Source: CAZUDI01 sp964618975 (lineage in GTDB: Bacteria; Desulfobacterota; Desulfomonilia; UBA1062). From it: 7,785 nt of DNA. Below are positions 1 through 5,740 of this stretch, one piece after another (position 1 is the first letter of the stretch; every line of letters starts with the position of its first letter). The notes under the pieces are model-generated. The model did no database searches. It was given only the letters and a program-made list of their open reading frames with translations, and had not been told where the DNA came from. A program made the position numbers and the translations under genes. The DNA is taken from NCBI GenBank assembly GCA_964618975.1, contig CAZUDI010000092.1, positions 1-7,785 of the forward strand. Reading direction: 5' to 3'.

Positions 1-437
1 CGCTGGACGAGGAGGCAGTAGTCCACGTCGAGCAGGGTGTCGAGCAGTTCGAAAAAGGAATCCCGCTCGAAGAAGCGGATGGCGGAATAGAAGGAACGGT
101 GCAGGCCGAAGTCCGGGACCAGGGAGATGTTTTCCTTCCTTACCTTGTTGGCCTCGCTGAAGCGGATGAATTTCTGGTGGGCATCGTCGACGCTATCCTC
201 GCAGAAGATGATGAAGAAGGGGCGGGTCTCGGCCGATTCCTTCGAGAACTCCTTCTTGCGCGGCCTGAGCTCGCTGGCATCGACATAAGGGTAGGGCAGC
301 CCCTTCTCCAGGCAGGCCTGGTACGGGCTGACCATGGCGATACTCATGAGCCTGCGCTCCAGCTCATCGCGCAGGAACACGTACATGGACCGTCGGATTT
401 TCTCCGTGTGGCTCAGATCAAATCTGGATTTTTTCAT
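1..437 (-). CDS. Hypothetical protein, N-terminal part (runs off left edge)
   Basis: I do not recognise this protein. The minus-strand frame is open from an ATG at 437-435 to the window edge, giving 145 codons plus two bases. It begins MKKSRFDLSHTEKIRRSM and contains ERRLMSIAMVSPYQACLEKG and a segment RPFFIIFCEDSVDDAHQKF. The composition is soluble and charged, with no signal peptide or membrane segment in the visible part. An in-frame TGA lies directly before the ATG, so this is the first possible start. A GGAG sits about 13 nt upstream, which is rather far. The start is only 35 nt downstream of the RNase P RNA on the same strand with no convincing terminator between, so the gene may be co-transcribed with rnpB. 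The opposite strand has an open frame across this region, but it also runs through the antisense of rnpB and is not credible. Confidence is moderate because I find no family match. Confidence 0.62.
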   Translation of the reverse strand, partial: MKKSRFDLSHTEKIRRSMYVFLRDELERRLMSIAMVSPYQACLEKGLPYPYVDASELRPRKKEFSKESAETRPFFIIFCEDSVDDAHQKFIRFSEANKVRKENISLVPDFGLHRSFYSAIRFFERDSFFELLDTLLDVDYCLLVQ

Positions 438-458
438 TCAATCAGCACACTCCACATC

Positions 459-871
459 TCGAATATGGAAAGGGTTGAAGCAGTCCGTAAGCCGGGTTCT
501 GTTTCCGGCCCGGGTCACCCCGAACCGGACGGTGATCATTCATCTAGGACAGCGGTTGCCCGCTGTCTCGAGCGACCTACCCGGGGGCTTGACGGACAGT
601 CAATTGCGCCCCCCTATATGGTCTTGCTCCGGGTGGGGTTTACCAAGCTTCCCCGGTCACCCGGGGAACTGGTGAGCTCTTACCTCACCGTTTCACCCTT
701 ACCGGTCTTGAAGGCCGGCGGTCTGTTTTCTGTGGCACTTTCCCTGGGGTCACCCCCGGTCGCCGTTAGCGACCACCCTTGCCCTGTGGAGCCCGGACTT
801 TCCTCTCGTGCCCGCTTCTGACGGGCACCAGCGATCACCTGTCCTGCTTCAACCCACCTTTCCCATATCGA
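459..871. repeat. Imperfect inverted repeat flanking rnpB beyond P1
   Basis: The left arm is 459-483 and the right arm 844-871. The inner 12 bp are the RNase P P1 helix. Outside it, the left arm (tcgaatatggaaa) and the reverse complement of the right arm (TCGATATGGGAAAGGT) are still similar, with small gaps. The outer right arm contains the rnpB -10 box, so this part of the repeat would not be inside a transcript that starts near 855. Confidence 0.6.
472..855 (-). ncRNA. rnpB: RNase P RNA, bacterial class A (rnpB)
   Basis: This is the catalytic RNA of RNase P, which cuts the 5' leader from precursor tRNAs. On the minus strand the conserved core appears in order: GAGGAAAGTCCGGGCTCC (805-788), the AAGAGCTCACC region with GGTGAAACGGTGAGG (697-671), AAACCCCACCCGGAGCAAG, CCCGGGTAGG, TAGATGAATGATCACC, and the 3' signature ACAGAACCCGGCTTACG (502-486). 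The ends pair perfectly as a 12-bp P1 helix, 855-844 with 483-472. The length of about 384 nt is normal for class A. The exact ends are inferred from P1. One departure from E. coli is in L15, where the GGU motif that pairs with the tRNA CCA end is not found (see findings). A promoter lies immediately upstream at 862-890. Confidence 0.97.
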
Positions 872-890
872 ATGGTCGAGGGATTTGCAA
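862..890 (-). promoter_or_regulatory. Promoter of rnpB
   Basis: On the minus strand there is a -35 TTGCAA (890-885), a 17-nt spacer and a -10 TATGGG (867-862). Transcription would start about 7 nt downstream, at or next to the predicted 5' end of the RNase P RNA near 855. This position supports the call, because stable RNA promoters often fire close to the mature end. The call rests on consensus matching by eye. Confidence 0.6.
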
Positions 891-903
891 GTCTTAAAAC
901 CTC

Positions 904-1030
904 GCCGCCTTCAAGGCGGCAGCAGGGTTCGTCACGCCAGGGTCGGTGACTTCACCGAGCCTGGCGTCCCCCCCACAGGGCCGGCCCCTGTGTCTCCCGG
1001 GCAAGTTCTGCATTGTGCCGCCAGGCGCAA
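904..1030. repeat. Four successive hairpins in the rnpB-nadE intergenic region
   Basis: Four inverted repeats lie in a row. The first is 904-909/915-920 (gccgcc, loop ttcaa, ggcggc). The second is 934-967, an 8-bp stem acgccagg/cctggcgt continuing after one G-G mismatch into a 6-bp stem tcggtg/caccga with loop actt. The third is 974-980/986-992 (cacaggg/ccctgtg). The fourth is 1013-1019/1024-1030 (ttgtgcc/ggcgcaa, one G-T pair), which overlaps the predicted -35 and spacer of nadE. Only the first is followed by a short T run, on the minus strand (GAGGTTTTAAG), so most are not typical intrinsic terminators. Their role is unknown. Confidence 0.65.
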
Positions 1031-1042
1031 TTATTGTATGAT
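1013..1042 (+). promoter_or_regulatory. Putative promoter of nadE
   Basis: The -10 box TATGAT (1037-1042) matches consensus at five of six positions. An upstream TTGTGC (1013-1018) at 18 nt is a weak -35. Transcription would start near 1049, giving a leader of about 25 nt that contains the Shine-Dalgarno sequence. A small inverted repeat (1013-1030) overlaps the -35 and spacer. Confidence 0.45.
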
Positions 1043-1073
1043 CCCTCATGAGTACGGCGGCAGGGGAGGGTCT

Positions 1074-3143
1074 GTGGAGGCGAACGAGAAATTCTTTAAT
1101 CTGTATCGGCATGGATTCGTGCGCGTGGCGGTCTGTGTCCCGCAACTCAAGGTCGCCGATCCACATTTCAATGCACAGCAGACCCTGGAACTGATCCGGC
1201 AGGCCTCCGAGCAGCGGGCCATCCTGGCCCTGTTTCCCGAGCTCGGCCTGTCGGGGTATTCCAACGAGGACCTCTTTTTTCAGGAGGCGCTCCTGCGCGC
1301 GGTGCAGGATGCCCTGGAGGGGCTCCTCGAAGCCACGCGGGACCGGGAGATGCTCATCGTGGTGGGGGCTCCTCTGCGGGTGGGTCAGGGTCTTTTCAAC
1401 TGCGCCCTGGTCCTGTATCGCGGGAGGATCCTCGGCATTCCCGTAAAGACCTACCTGCCGAATCACATGGAATTCTATGAACTAAGGCACTTCCGCTCGG
1501 CCTGTGATCTTGTGGCGGAGAGCACCAGCCTCTGCGGTCAGCACGACGTCCCCATCGGGGCGGACCTGATATTCGACGTGGAGAATATCCCGGGGTTGGG
1601 CCTGTTCTGCGAGCTCTGCGAGGACGTATGGGTGCCGGTGCCGCCCTCGTGTTTCGCCGCCCTGGCCGGGGCCACGCTCATCGGCAACCTCTCCGCCTCC
1701 AACATCGTCGCCGGCAAGGATGACTACCGCCGGTCGCTGGCCGCCAACCAGTCGGCGCGCCTGATGGGCGCCTATCTGTACAGCGCTGCCGGACCCGGGG
1801 AGTCCACCACGGACCTGGCCTGGGACGGTCATGCCATGATCTATGAGAACGGCACCCTGGTGGGCGAGACGCGGCGTTTTTGCTGGGAGTCCCAGGTGGT
1901 CTGCGCGGATATCGACCTCGATCGCCTGGTGTGCGACCGCATGCGCATCACCAGCTTCGGCCAGAGTGCCAGCGTGCACCGCGCGCAGGTGGAGGCCTTC
2001 CGTCACGTACCCCTGCGCCTGGAGGTGCCCACGGGGCGCGTCGAACTGCAGCGGGAGATTCCGCGTTTCCCCTATGTGCCGTCCGACCCCAAGCTGAGGG
2101 ACAGACGCTGTTTCGAGGTCTACAACATTCAGGTGCACGCCCTGGCCAAGCGCCTGAAGGCCTCCGGCATCCCCAACCTCGTCATTGGGGTCTCGGGGGG
2201 CATCGATTCCACCCAGGCCCTGATAGTGGCCGCGCGGACCATGGACACCCTCAATCTTCCGCGAACCAACATCAAGGCCTACACCCTGCCGGGGTACGCC
2301 ACCTCGGACCGCACGTACCGCAATGCCCGGCTCCTGATGGAGGCGCTGGGCGTCGAGGCCGGGGAGATCGACATCCGCCCCGGCTGCCATCAGATGATGC
2401 AGGACATCAACCACCCCTTCGCCGAGGGCAAGGCCGAGTACGACATCACCTTCGAGAACGTGCAGGCCGGACAGCGGACCGCGCTCCTCTTCCGCTTGGC
2501 GAACCTGCGGCAGGCCCTCGTGGTGGGTACCGGCGATCTCAGCGAGTTGGCGCTGGGGTGGTGCACCTACGGTGTGGGCGACCACATGTCGCACTACAAT
2601 GTCAATGTCAGCGTGCCCAAGACCCTGATTCAGTACCTCATCCGCTGGGTGGCGGACAAACAGCTCCTGGGGGCAGAGGTGGCCACTTGTCTGCGGGACA
2701 TCCTCGACACCGAGATCAGCCCCGAACTGATTCCGGGGAGCCACGACGCCGGGGGCCCGACTCAGAGCACGGAGGCGGTCATCGGCCCCTATGACCTGCA
2801 GGATTTCACCACCTACTACATCACGCGCTACGGGTATACGCCGGCCAAGGTGGCCTTCCTGGCGTGGAACGCCTGGCGGGATGCCGGCGTAGGGGCCTGG
2901 ACGGACGTGCCCCCCGAGAAGCGCAAGGCCTACACCCTGGCAGAGATCAAGGGCTGGATGAGGGTCTTTCTGCACCGCTTCTTCGGCGTGAGCCAGTACA
3001 AGCGCTCCTGCATACCCAACGGACCCAAGGTGGGCTCGGGAGGCTCGCTCTCGCCGCGCGGTGACCACCGCGCCCCCAGTGACTCCGAGGTGGCCCCGTG
3101 GATGGCGGCCCTCGAGGATATCCCGGAGGGCGAGGGGGGCTAA
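1074..3143 (+). CDS. nadE: Glutamine-dependent NAD+ synthetase
   Basis: This enzyme makes NAD+ from deamido-NAD+, ATP and glutamine, the last step of NAD biosynthesis in the cytoplasm. It is the long two-domain type. The N-terminal nitrilase-like glutaminase shows the expected Glu-Lys-Cys triad: E56 in FPELGLSGYS, K125 in PVKTYLPN and C182 in ELCEDVWVP. The C-terminal synthetase has the ATP pyrophosphatase loop SGGIDS at 374-379, GTGDLSELALGW at 485-496, and RSCIPNGPK with GSGGSLSPRGD near 645-664. At 689 aa it is the usual size for this class (the Mycobacterium tuberculosis enzyme is about 680). I chose GTG 1074 because a strong purine-rich Shine-Dalgarno (1063-1070) precedes it and homologues begin close to the YRHGFVRVA segment. 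The frame is open further upstream, but that would run through the promoter and hairpins. The extreme C terminus (LEDIPEGEGG) is encoded by a segment that is duplicated after the stop. Confidence 0.97.
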   Translation: MEANEKFFNLYRHGFVRVAVCVPQLKVADPHFNAQQTLELIRQASEQRAILALFPELGLSGYSNEDLFFQEALLRAVQDALEGLLEATRDREMLIVVGAPLRVGQGLFNCALVLYRGRILGIPVKTYLPNHMEFYELRHFRSACDLVAESTSLCGQHDVPIGADLIFDVENIPGLGLFCELCEDVWVPVPPSCFAALAGATLIGNLSASNIVAGKDDYRRSLAANQSARLMGAYLYSAAGPGESTTDLAWDGHAMIYENGTLVGETRRFCWESQVVCADIDLDRLVCDRMRITSFGQSASVHRAQVEAFRHVPLRLEVPTGRVELQREIPRFPYVPSDPKLRDRRCFEVYNIQVHALAKRLKASGIPNLVIGVSGGIDSTQALIVAARTMDTLNLPRTNIKAYTLPGYATSDRTYRNARLLMEALGVEAGEIDIRPGCHQMMQDINHPFAEGKAEYDITFENVQAGQRTALLFRLANLRQALVVGTGDLSELALGWCTYGVGDHMSHYNVNVSVPKTLIQYLIRWVADKQLLGAEVATCLRDILDTEISPELIPGSHDAGGPTQSTEAVIGPYDLQDFTTYYITRYGYTPAKVAFLAWNAWRDAGVGAWTDVPPEKRKAYTLAEIKGWMRVFLHRFFGVSQYKRSCIPNGPKVGSGGSLSPRGDHRAPSDSEVAPWMAALEDIPEGEGG

Positions 3144-3212
3144 GGGCCCATCAGCATGTCCACTGGTATGGCGACCCCCTCCGGGCTCGAGGATATGCCG
3201 GAGGGCGAGGGG
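3102..3212 (+). repeat. Direct repeat: nadE 3' tail duplicated downstream of its stop
   Basis: Copy 1 (3102-3137) is the end of the nadE coding sequence. Copy 2 (3168-3212) lies after the stop codon. The core 27 nt (3111-3137 and 3186-3212) differ at one base. The preceding 9 nt (atggcggcc and atggcgacc) also match with one difference, interrupted in copy 2 by a 9-nt insertion. The cores are 75 nt apart, an exact multiple of three, so copy 2 is in the nadE frame and would encode LEDMPEGEG. Confidence 0.8.
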
Positions 3213-3216
3213 CCCT

Positions 3217-3241
3217 GGGGGGCATTCACCCCCCCCTATTT
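3217..3241 (+). terminator. Possible terminator after nadE
   Basis: A run of six G (3217-3222), a 6-nt loop cattca and a run of C (3229-3236) form a stem of at least 6 G-C pairs, followed by TATTT. The T tract is poor, so termination efficiency is doubtful. The position, between nadE and an independent promoter, is sensible. Confidence 0.35.
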
Positions 3242-3335
3242 AGTCGCTATGGGTCGTATTCTAAGCCGTTTGCGGCGACAAAGAGTGTTCAGGGCTTGCC
3301 TCGGGGCTCACTCCCATGATCCCGGCGCCCTGCGC

Positions 3336-3363
3336 TTGCATCGTCGGGGGGGCTGCCTATAAT
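3336..3363 (+). promoter_or_regulatory. Promoter of the RNase Z-like gene, apparently leaderless
   Basis: A -35 TTGCAT (3336-3341), a 16-nt spacer and a perfect -10 TATAAT (3358-3363) lie just before the coding sequence. Only 7 nt separate the -10 from the ATG at 3371, so transcription should begin at or within a base or two of the start codon. No Shine-Dalgarno is visible in between. Confidence 0.65.
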
Positions 3364-3370
3364 CACCTGC

Positions 3371-4366
3371 ATGAGGCCGGCATTCGTGGCGCGACTCGTA
3401 GAAGGCCCGCTGTTCGACCCCATCGTCTATGTGCGCGTGCTCAACACAAAGCGGGCCTTCCTGTTCGACTGCGGGCGTATGGAGCATCTTACGAACCGTG
3501 AACTCCTGCGTCTGGAGGCCATCTTTATCAGCCACACCCACATGGATCACTTTATGGGCCTGGATCACGTGCTCCGGGCCATCCTGCATCGGGATGCCCC
3601 GCTGCACGTGTGGGGGCCGCCAGGGATGGGGAGTGCGCTGCAGGCCAAGTTGCAAGCCTATACCTGGAATCTCACCGCGGGCTACGGCCTTGAGATCCTC
3701 GCGCACGAGGTCTCCCCCGGCGCGATCGTCACCACCACCTTCAGGGCCGAGGGGGGCTTTGCCCCTGCCGGGCGCTCCTCGGCCGCCCGAACTTCCCTGG
3801 ACATCGCCCACTTCCCGCGCTACAGCGTGGCCGCCGAATTCCTTGACCACACGATCCCCTGCCTGGGGTTCGTGGCCTATGAAAGGGTGCACGTAAACAT
3901 CCTGGGCGGTGAGCTTGTGCGTTTGGGCTATCTCCCGGGGGACTGGATCGGCAGGCTCAAGGATCTGATTATGGAGGGATTGACGGAAGAGGTCCTGCAG
4001 GTTCCCACCAGGGGCGGCCAGGAAGAAAGGCATGTGTCCGCCCTCAGGGACGAACTCTGTCTGCTCACCCCCGGGCAGAGGATCGCCTACCTCACCGACA
4101 TCCGCTGCAGCCCTGAAAACATCCAACGCCTGTACGCTTTTGCCATGGGGGTGGACACCCTTTTCATCGAGGCCCATTATCGGCATGCACTGCGCGAACA
4201 GGCCTTCAGAAGGGGACACCTCACCGCGAGGCAGGCCGGGGTGCTGGCACGGCTTCTCAAGGCGCGACGGGTGGTGCCCCTGCACGTCTCGCCCCGCCAC
4301 CACCATGAGCTGCCCGTCATCGAACGCGAGCTCCGCGAGGGGTACGCAGGGGATTGCAGATCGTGA
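3371..4366 (+). CDS. Metallo-beta-lactamase-fold hydrolase, RNase Z (ELAC) type
   Basis: This is a predicted zinc-dependent phosphodiesterase of the RNase Z group, whose characterised members cut tRNA precursors after the discriminator base to make the 3' end. The metal-binding motif HTHMDH is at residues 55-60. Other expected elements follow: LDHTIPCLGFV (H160), YLTDI (D243), GHLTARQAG (H283) and PLHVSPRH (H305). The GHLTARQAG and LHVSPRH blocks, and the central GDWIGRLKDL segment, resemble RNase Z rather than generic hydrolases of this fold. At 331 aa it is slightly longer than typical bacterial RNase Z (about 300-310). The start MRPAFVARLVEGPLFDP fits the N terminus expected for the family, although the -10 box is only 7 nt upstream. 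It has its own promoter and is separated from nadE by 227 nt. It could be a paralogue with another phosphodiester substrate; the fold call is very safe, tRNA processing less so. Confidence 0.9.
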   Translation: MRPAFVARLVEGPLFDPIVYVRVLNTKRAFLFDCGRMEHLTNRELLRLEAIFISHTHMDHFMGLDHVLRAILHRDAPLHVWGPPGMGSALQAKLQAYTWNLTAGYGLEILAHEVSPGAIVTTTFRAEGGFAPAGRSSAARTSLDIAHFPRYSVAAEFLDHTIPCLGFVAYERVHVNILGGELVRLGYLPGDWIGRLKDLIMEGLTEEVLQVPTRGGQEERHVSALRDELCLLTPGQRIAYLTDIRCSPENIQRLYAFAMGVDTLFIEAHYRHALREQAFRRGHLTARQAGVLARLLKARRVVPLHVSPRHHHELPVIERELREGYAGDCRS

Positions 4367-4373
4367 GGGGTAG

Positions 4374-4409
4374 TGGCGCCAGGCTTTTACATTTTGCATT
4401 TTTGGCGCC
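4374..4409. repeat. Paired TGGCGCC motifs flanking the rfbC -35 box
   Basis: The palindrome TGGCGCCA (4374-4381) and TGGCGCC (4403-4409) are centred 29 nt apart and flank the -35 TTGCAT (4394-4399). They could pair as a 7-bp stem or bind a regulator. No known operator is recognised. Confidence 0.4.
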
Positions 4410-4422
4410 GAGTTGCTATGGT
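4394..4422 (+). promoter_or_regulatory. Promoter of rfbC, near-leaderless
   Basis: A -35 TTGCAT (4394-4399), a 17-nt spacer and a -10 TATGGT (4417-4422) precede the gene. The -10 ends 10 nt before the ATG at 4433, so the predicted start site near 4429-4430 leaves a leader of about 3 nt. A weak AAGG (4425-4428) would lie outside such a transcript. Confidence 0.55.
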
Positions 4423-4432
4423 TCAAGGCACT

Positions 4433-4978
4433 ATGCGACTGATCGAGACACCCCTTAAGGATGCCTATGTGATCGAGCCCGTGGTCTACCGGGACCAGCG
4501 GGGCTTTTTTCTCGAACCCTACAGCCGGCGGGCCTTTGCACAGCACGGGCTGACCTATGACTTCGTGCAGGACAACCACTCCTTCTCGCGGGACAAGGGG
4601 GTGCTCAGGGGCCTGCATTTCCAGCACCCCCCCCATGCCCAGACCAAGCTTCTGCGCGTGATCACCGGCGCCATCTATGACGTGATCGTGGATCTCAGGC
4701 GTTCGTCGAAGGCCTTCGGCCGCTGGTACGGCGTGGAACTCTCGGACGAAAACCTGCGCATGCTCCTCGTGCCATGCGGTTTTGCCCACGGGTTCTGCAC
4801 CCTGAGGGATAACACCCATGTCTTCTACAAGGTGGACGCCTTCTATGCCCCCGAGGCCGACGCCGGCATTCGCTGGGACGACCCCGACCTCGGCATCGAC
4901 TGGCCCGTAAGCGTGCCCATTCTCTCACCCAAGGACGAGCAGCTGCCCTGGCTGGGAGATGTGCGTCTCGATTTCTGA
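4433..4978 (+). CDS. rfbC: dTDP-4-dehydrorhamnose 3,5-epimerase
   Basis: RfbC (RmlC) epimerises C3 and C5 of dTDP-4-keto-6-deoxyglucose in the pathway to dTDP-L-rhamnose, a precursor of O-antigen and other surface polysaccharides. The 181-aa cupin protein has the family length and signatures: EPVVYRDQRGFFLE near the N terminus, QDNHSFS, GVLRGLHFQ with the catalytic His at 62, Lys72 after HAQT, PCGFAHGF (H119), the catalytic Tyr at 132 in HVFYKVD, and the C-terminal WDDPDLGIDWP with ILSPKDEQLP. ATG 4433 is chosen because homologues start with a short sequence like MRLIETPL. The frame is open further upstream (an ATG at 4373), but that adds an untypical extension across the promoter. No rfbA, rfbB or rfbD partner is present here, so it is an orphan in this window and appears to have its own promoter. 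Confidence 0.95.
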   Translation: MRLIETPLKDAYVIEPVVYRDQRGFFLEPYSRRAFAQHGLTYDFVQDNHSFSRDKGVLRGLHFQHPPHAQTKLLRVITGAIYDVIVDLRRSSKAFGRWYGVELSDENLRMLLVPCGFAHGFCTLRDNTHVFYKVDAFYAPEADAGIRWDDPDLGIDWPVSVPILSPKDEQLPWLGDVRLDF

Positions 4979-5001
4979 AAGCGCCGTTCTCTCCGGGGAG
5001 A

Positions 5002-5030
5002 TTGACGTAAGCGCCCAGGCGGTGTTTAGT
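5002..5030 (+). promoter_or_regulatory. Promoter of thiamine pyrophosphokinase gene, apparently leaderless
   Basis: A near-consensus -35 TTGACG (5002-5007), a 17-nt spacer and a -10 TTTAGT (5025-5030) end only 6 nt before the ATG at 5037. The predicted transcription start coincides with the start codon. The nearest purine-rich element (AGGCGG, 5016-5021) is too far away to act as a Shine-Dalgarno. Confidence 0.5.
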
Positions 5031-5036
5031 GCACCT

Positions 5037-5672
5037 ATGATCCTCATTGTGAGCGGCGGGCAGCCCGCGCCCGCGAGACTACTGGAAGAACGCGCACGCG
5101 CGGCAGAGATGGTGATCGCGGCCGACAAGGGCGGTGAATATTGTCTCGAGGCCGGAGTGATCCCGGACCTGGTGGTCGGTGACATGGACTCCGTAAACCC
5201 TGAGCTCCTCGACGAGTTGTGCGCAAGGGGGCGCACCGAGGTGCGCCGCTACCCCGCCCGCAAGGATGAAACCGATACCCAGATCGCACTGGAGGCGGCT
5301 ATCGCGCAGCGGGCGTCGAGCGTGGAGATCCTCTGTGCGACCGGGGACCGAATCGACCACACCCTGGCCAATGTGCACCTCCTGTACAGGGCCCTTCGTC
5401 AGGGAGTCAATGCGTGCCTTTATGCCCCCACCCAGTGCGTCCTTCTGGTGGATTCCGAGTGGATTGTCGAGCACCGCGCCGGGGCCCTGATCTCGTTGCT
5501 GCCCCTGACCCCCGTGGTTGAGGGCCTGAGCGTGGAGGGCTGCGCCTATCCCCTCACGGATGCCCGCATGGAGCTTGGAGACCCCTATGGGGTGAGCAAT
5601 GTGATCGTGGCCGACAAGGCGCGTATCACCGTGGGATACGGGGTGGTTATCGTGATCCTCGGCAGGGAATAA
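5037..5672 (+). CDS. thiN: Thiamine pyrophosphokinase
   Basis: This enzyme transfers pyrophosphate from ATP to thiamine to give the cofactor thiamine diphosphate in one step, mainly a salvage reaction in the cytoplasm. The family blocks are present in order: an N-terminal strand MILIVSGG, AADKGGEYCLEAG (family form AADGGAN), PDLVVGDMDS with the GDxDS metal and nucleotide site, KDETDTQIALEAA (DxTD block), GDRIDHTLANVHLL, then the C-terminal thiamine-binding domain ending GYGVVIVILGRE. The length of 211 aa is normal. I prefer ATG 5037 because the conserved first strand starts there. An ATG at 4959 is in frame but overlaps rfbC by 20 nt, adds 26 unconserved residues and would span the promoter. 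No TPP riboswitch or other thi gene is visible. The symbol follows the Bacillus name; in many genomes the gene has no symbol. Confidence 0.93.
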   Translation: MILIVSGGQPAPARLLEERARAAEMVIAADKGGEYCLEAGVIPDLVVGDMDSVNPELLDELCARGRTEVRRYPARKDETDTQIALEAAIAQRASSVEILCATGDRIDHTLANVHLLYRALRQGVNACLYAPTQCVLLVDSEWIVEHRAGALISLLPLTPVVEGLSVEGCAYPLTDARMELGDPYGVSNVIVADKARITVGYGVVIVILGRE

Positions 5673-5730
5673 AGGGAGTGACACCCAGGGTTAATGGTGA
5701 TATCCTGACACAATAGTACCTATCTATTAT

Positions 5731-5735
5731 GGAGG
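5731..5735 (+). promoter_or_regulatory. Shine-Dalgarno that fixes the start of the lipoprotein isomerase
   Basis: GGAGG (5731-5735) lies 5 nt before GTG 5741. It overlaps the competing ATG at 5729-5731, which therefore has no ribosome binding site of its own. This decides in favour of the GTG start. Confidence 0.8.
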
Positions 5736-5740
5736 TTGTC

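Noticed and set aside
99..821. Plus-strand open frame of 240 codons
   Set aside because: It lies antisense to the unknown minus-strand gene and to the RNase P RNA; its product has no family features and half of it is a translation of structural RNA.
904..920. Minus-strand hairpin plus TTTT as an intrinsic terminator
   Set aside because: The T run is short, lies 4 nt from the stem, and no minus-strand gene upstream needs it, so I list it only as one of the hairpins.
885..1073. N-terminal extension of nadE
   Set aside because: The frame is open, but it would cross the hairpin array and the -10 box, and homologues begin near GTG 1074, which has a strong Shine-Dalgarno. ATG 1038 lies inside the -10 box.
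1482..3068. Long minus-strand open frame of 528 codons opposite nadE
   Set aside because: It is a shadow frame caused by high GC at third codon positions; nadE on the other strand has full catalytic motifs.
3156..3362. Small plus-strand ORF of 68 codons after nadE
   Set aside because: It consists of the duplicated nadE tail followed by terminator-like and promoter sequence, ends inside the TATAAT box, and has no ribosome binding site.
4373..4432. Earlier ATG for rfbC
   Set aside because: The added residues are not typical of the family and the stretch contains the promoter.
3308..4819. Minus-strand open frame of 503 codons
   Set aside because: It spans two recognisable plus-strand genes and their intergenic region, and its translation has no recognisable motif.
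4959..5036. Earlier ATG for thiamine pyrophosphokinase overlapping rfbC
   Set aside because: It adds 26 unconserved residues across a near-consensus promoter; the conserved first strand starts at 5037.
5705..5730. CTGACA and TATTAT as a promoter of the lipoprotein isomerase
   Set aside because: The spacer is only 14 nt, and a start from this -10 would exclude the good GGAGG ribosome site.
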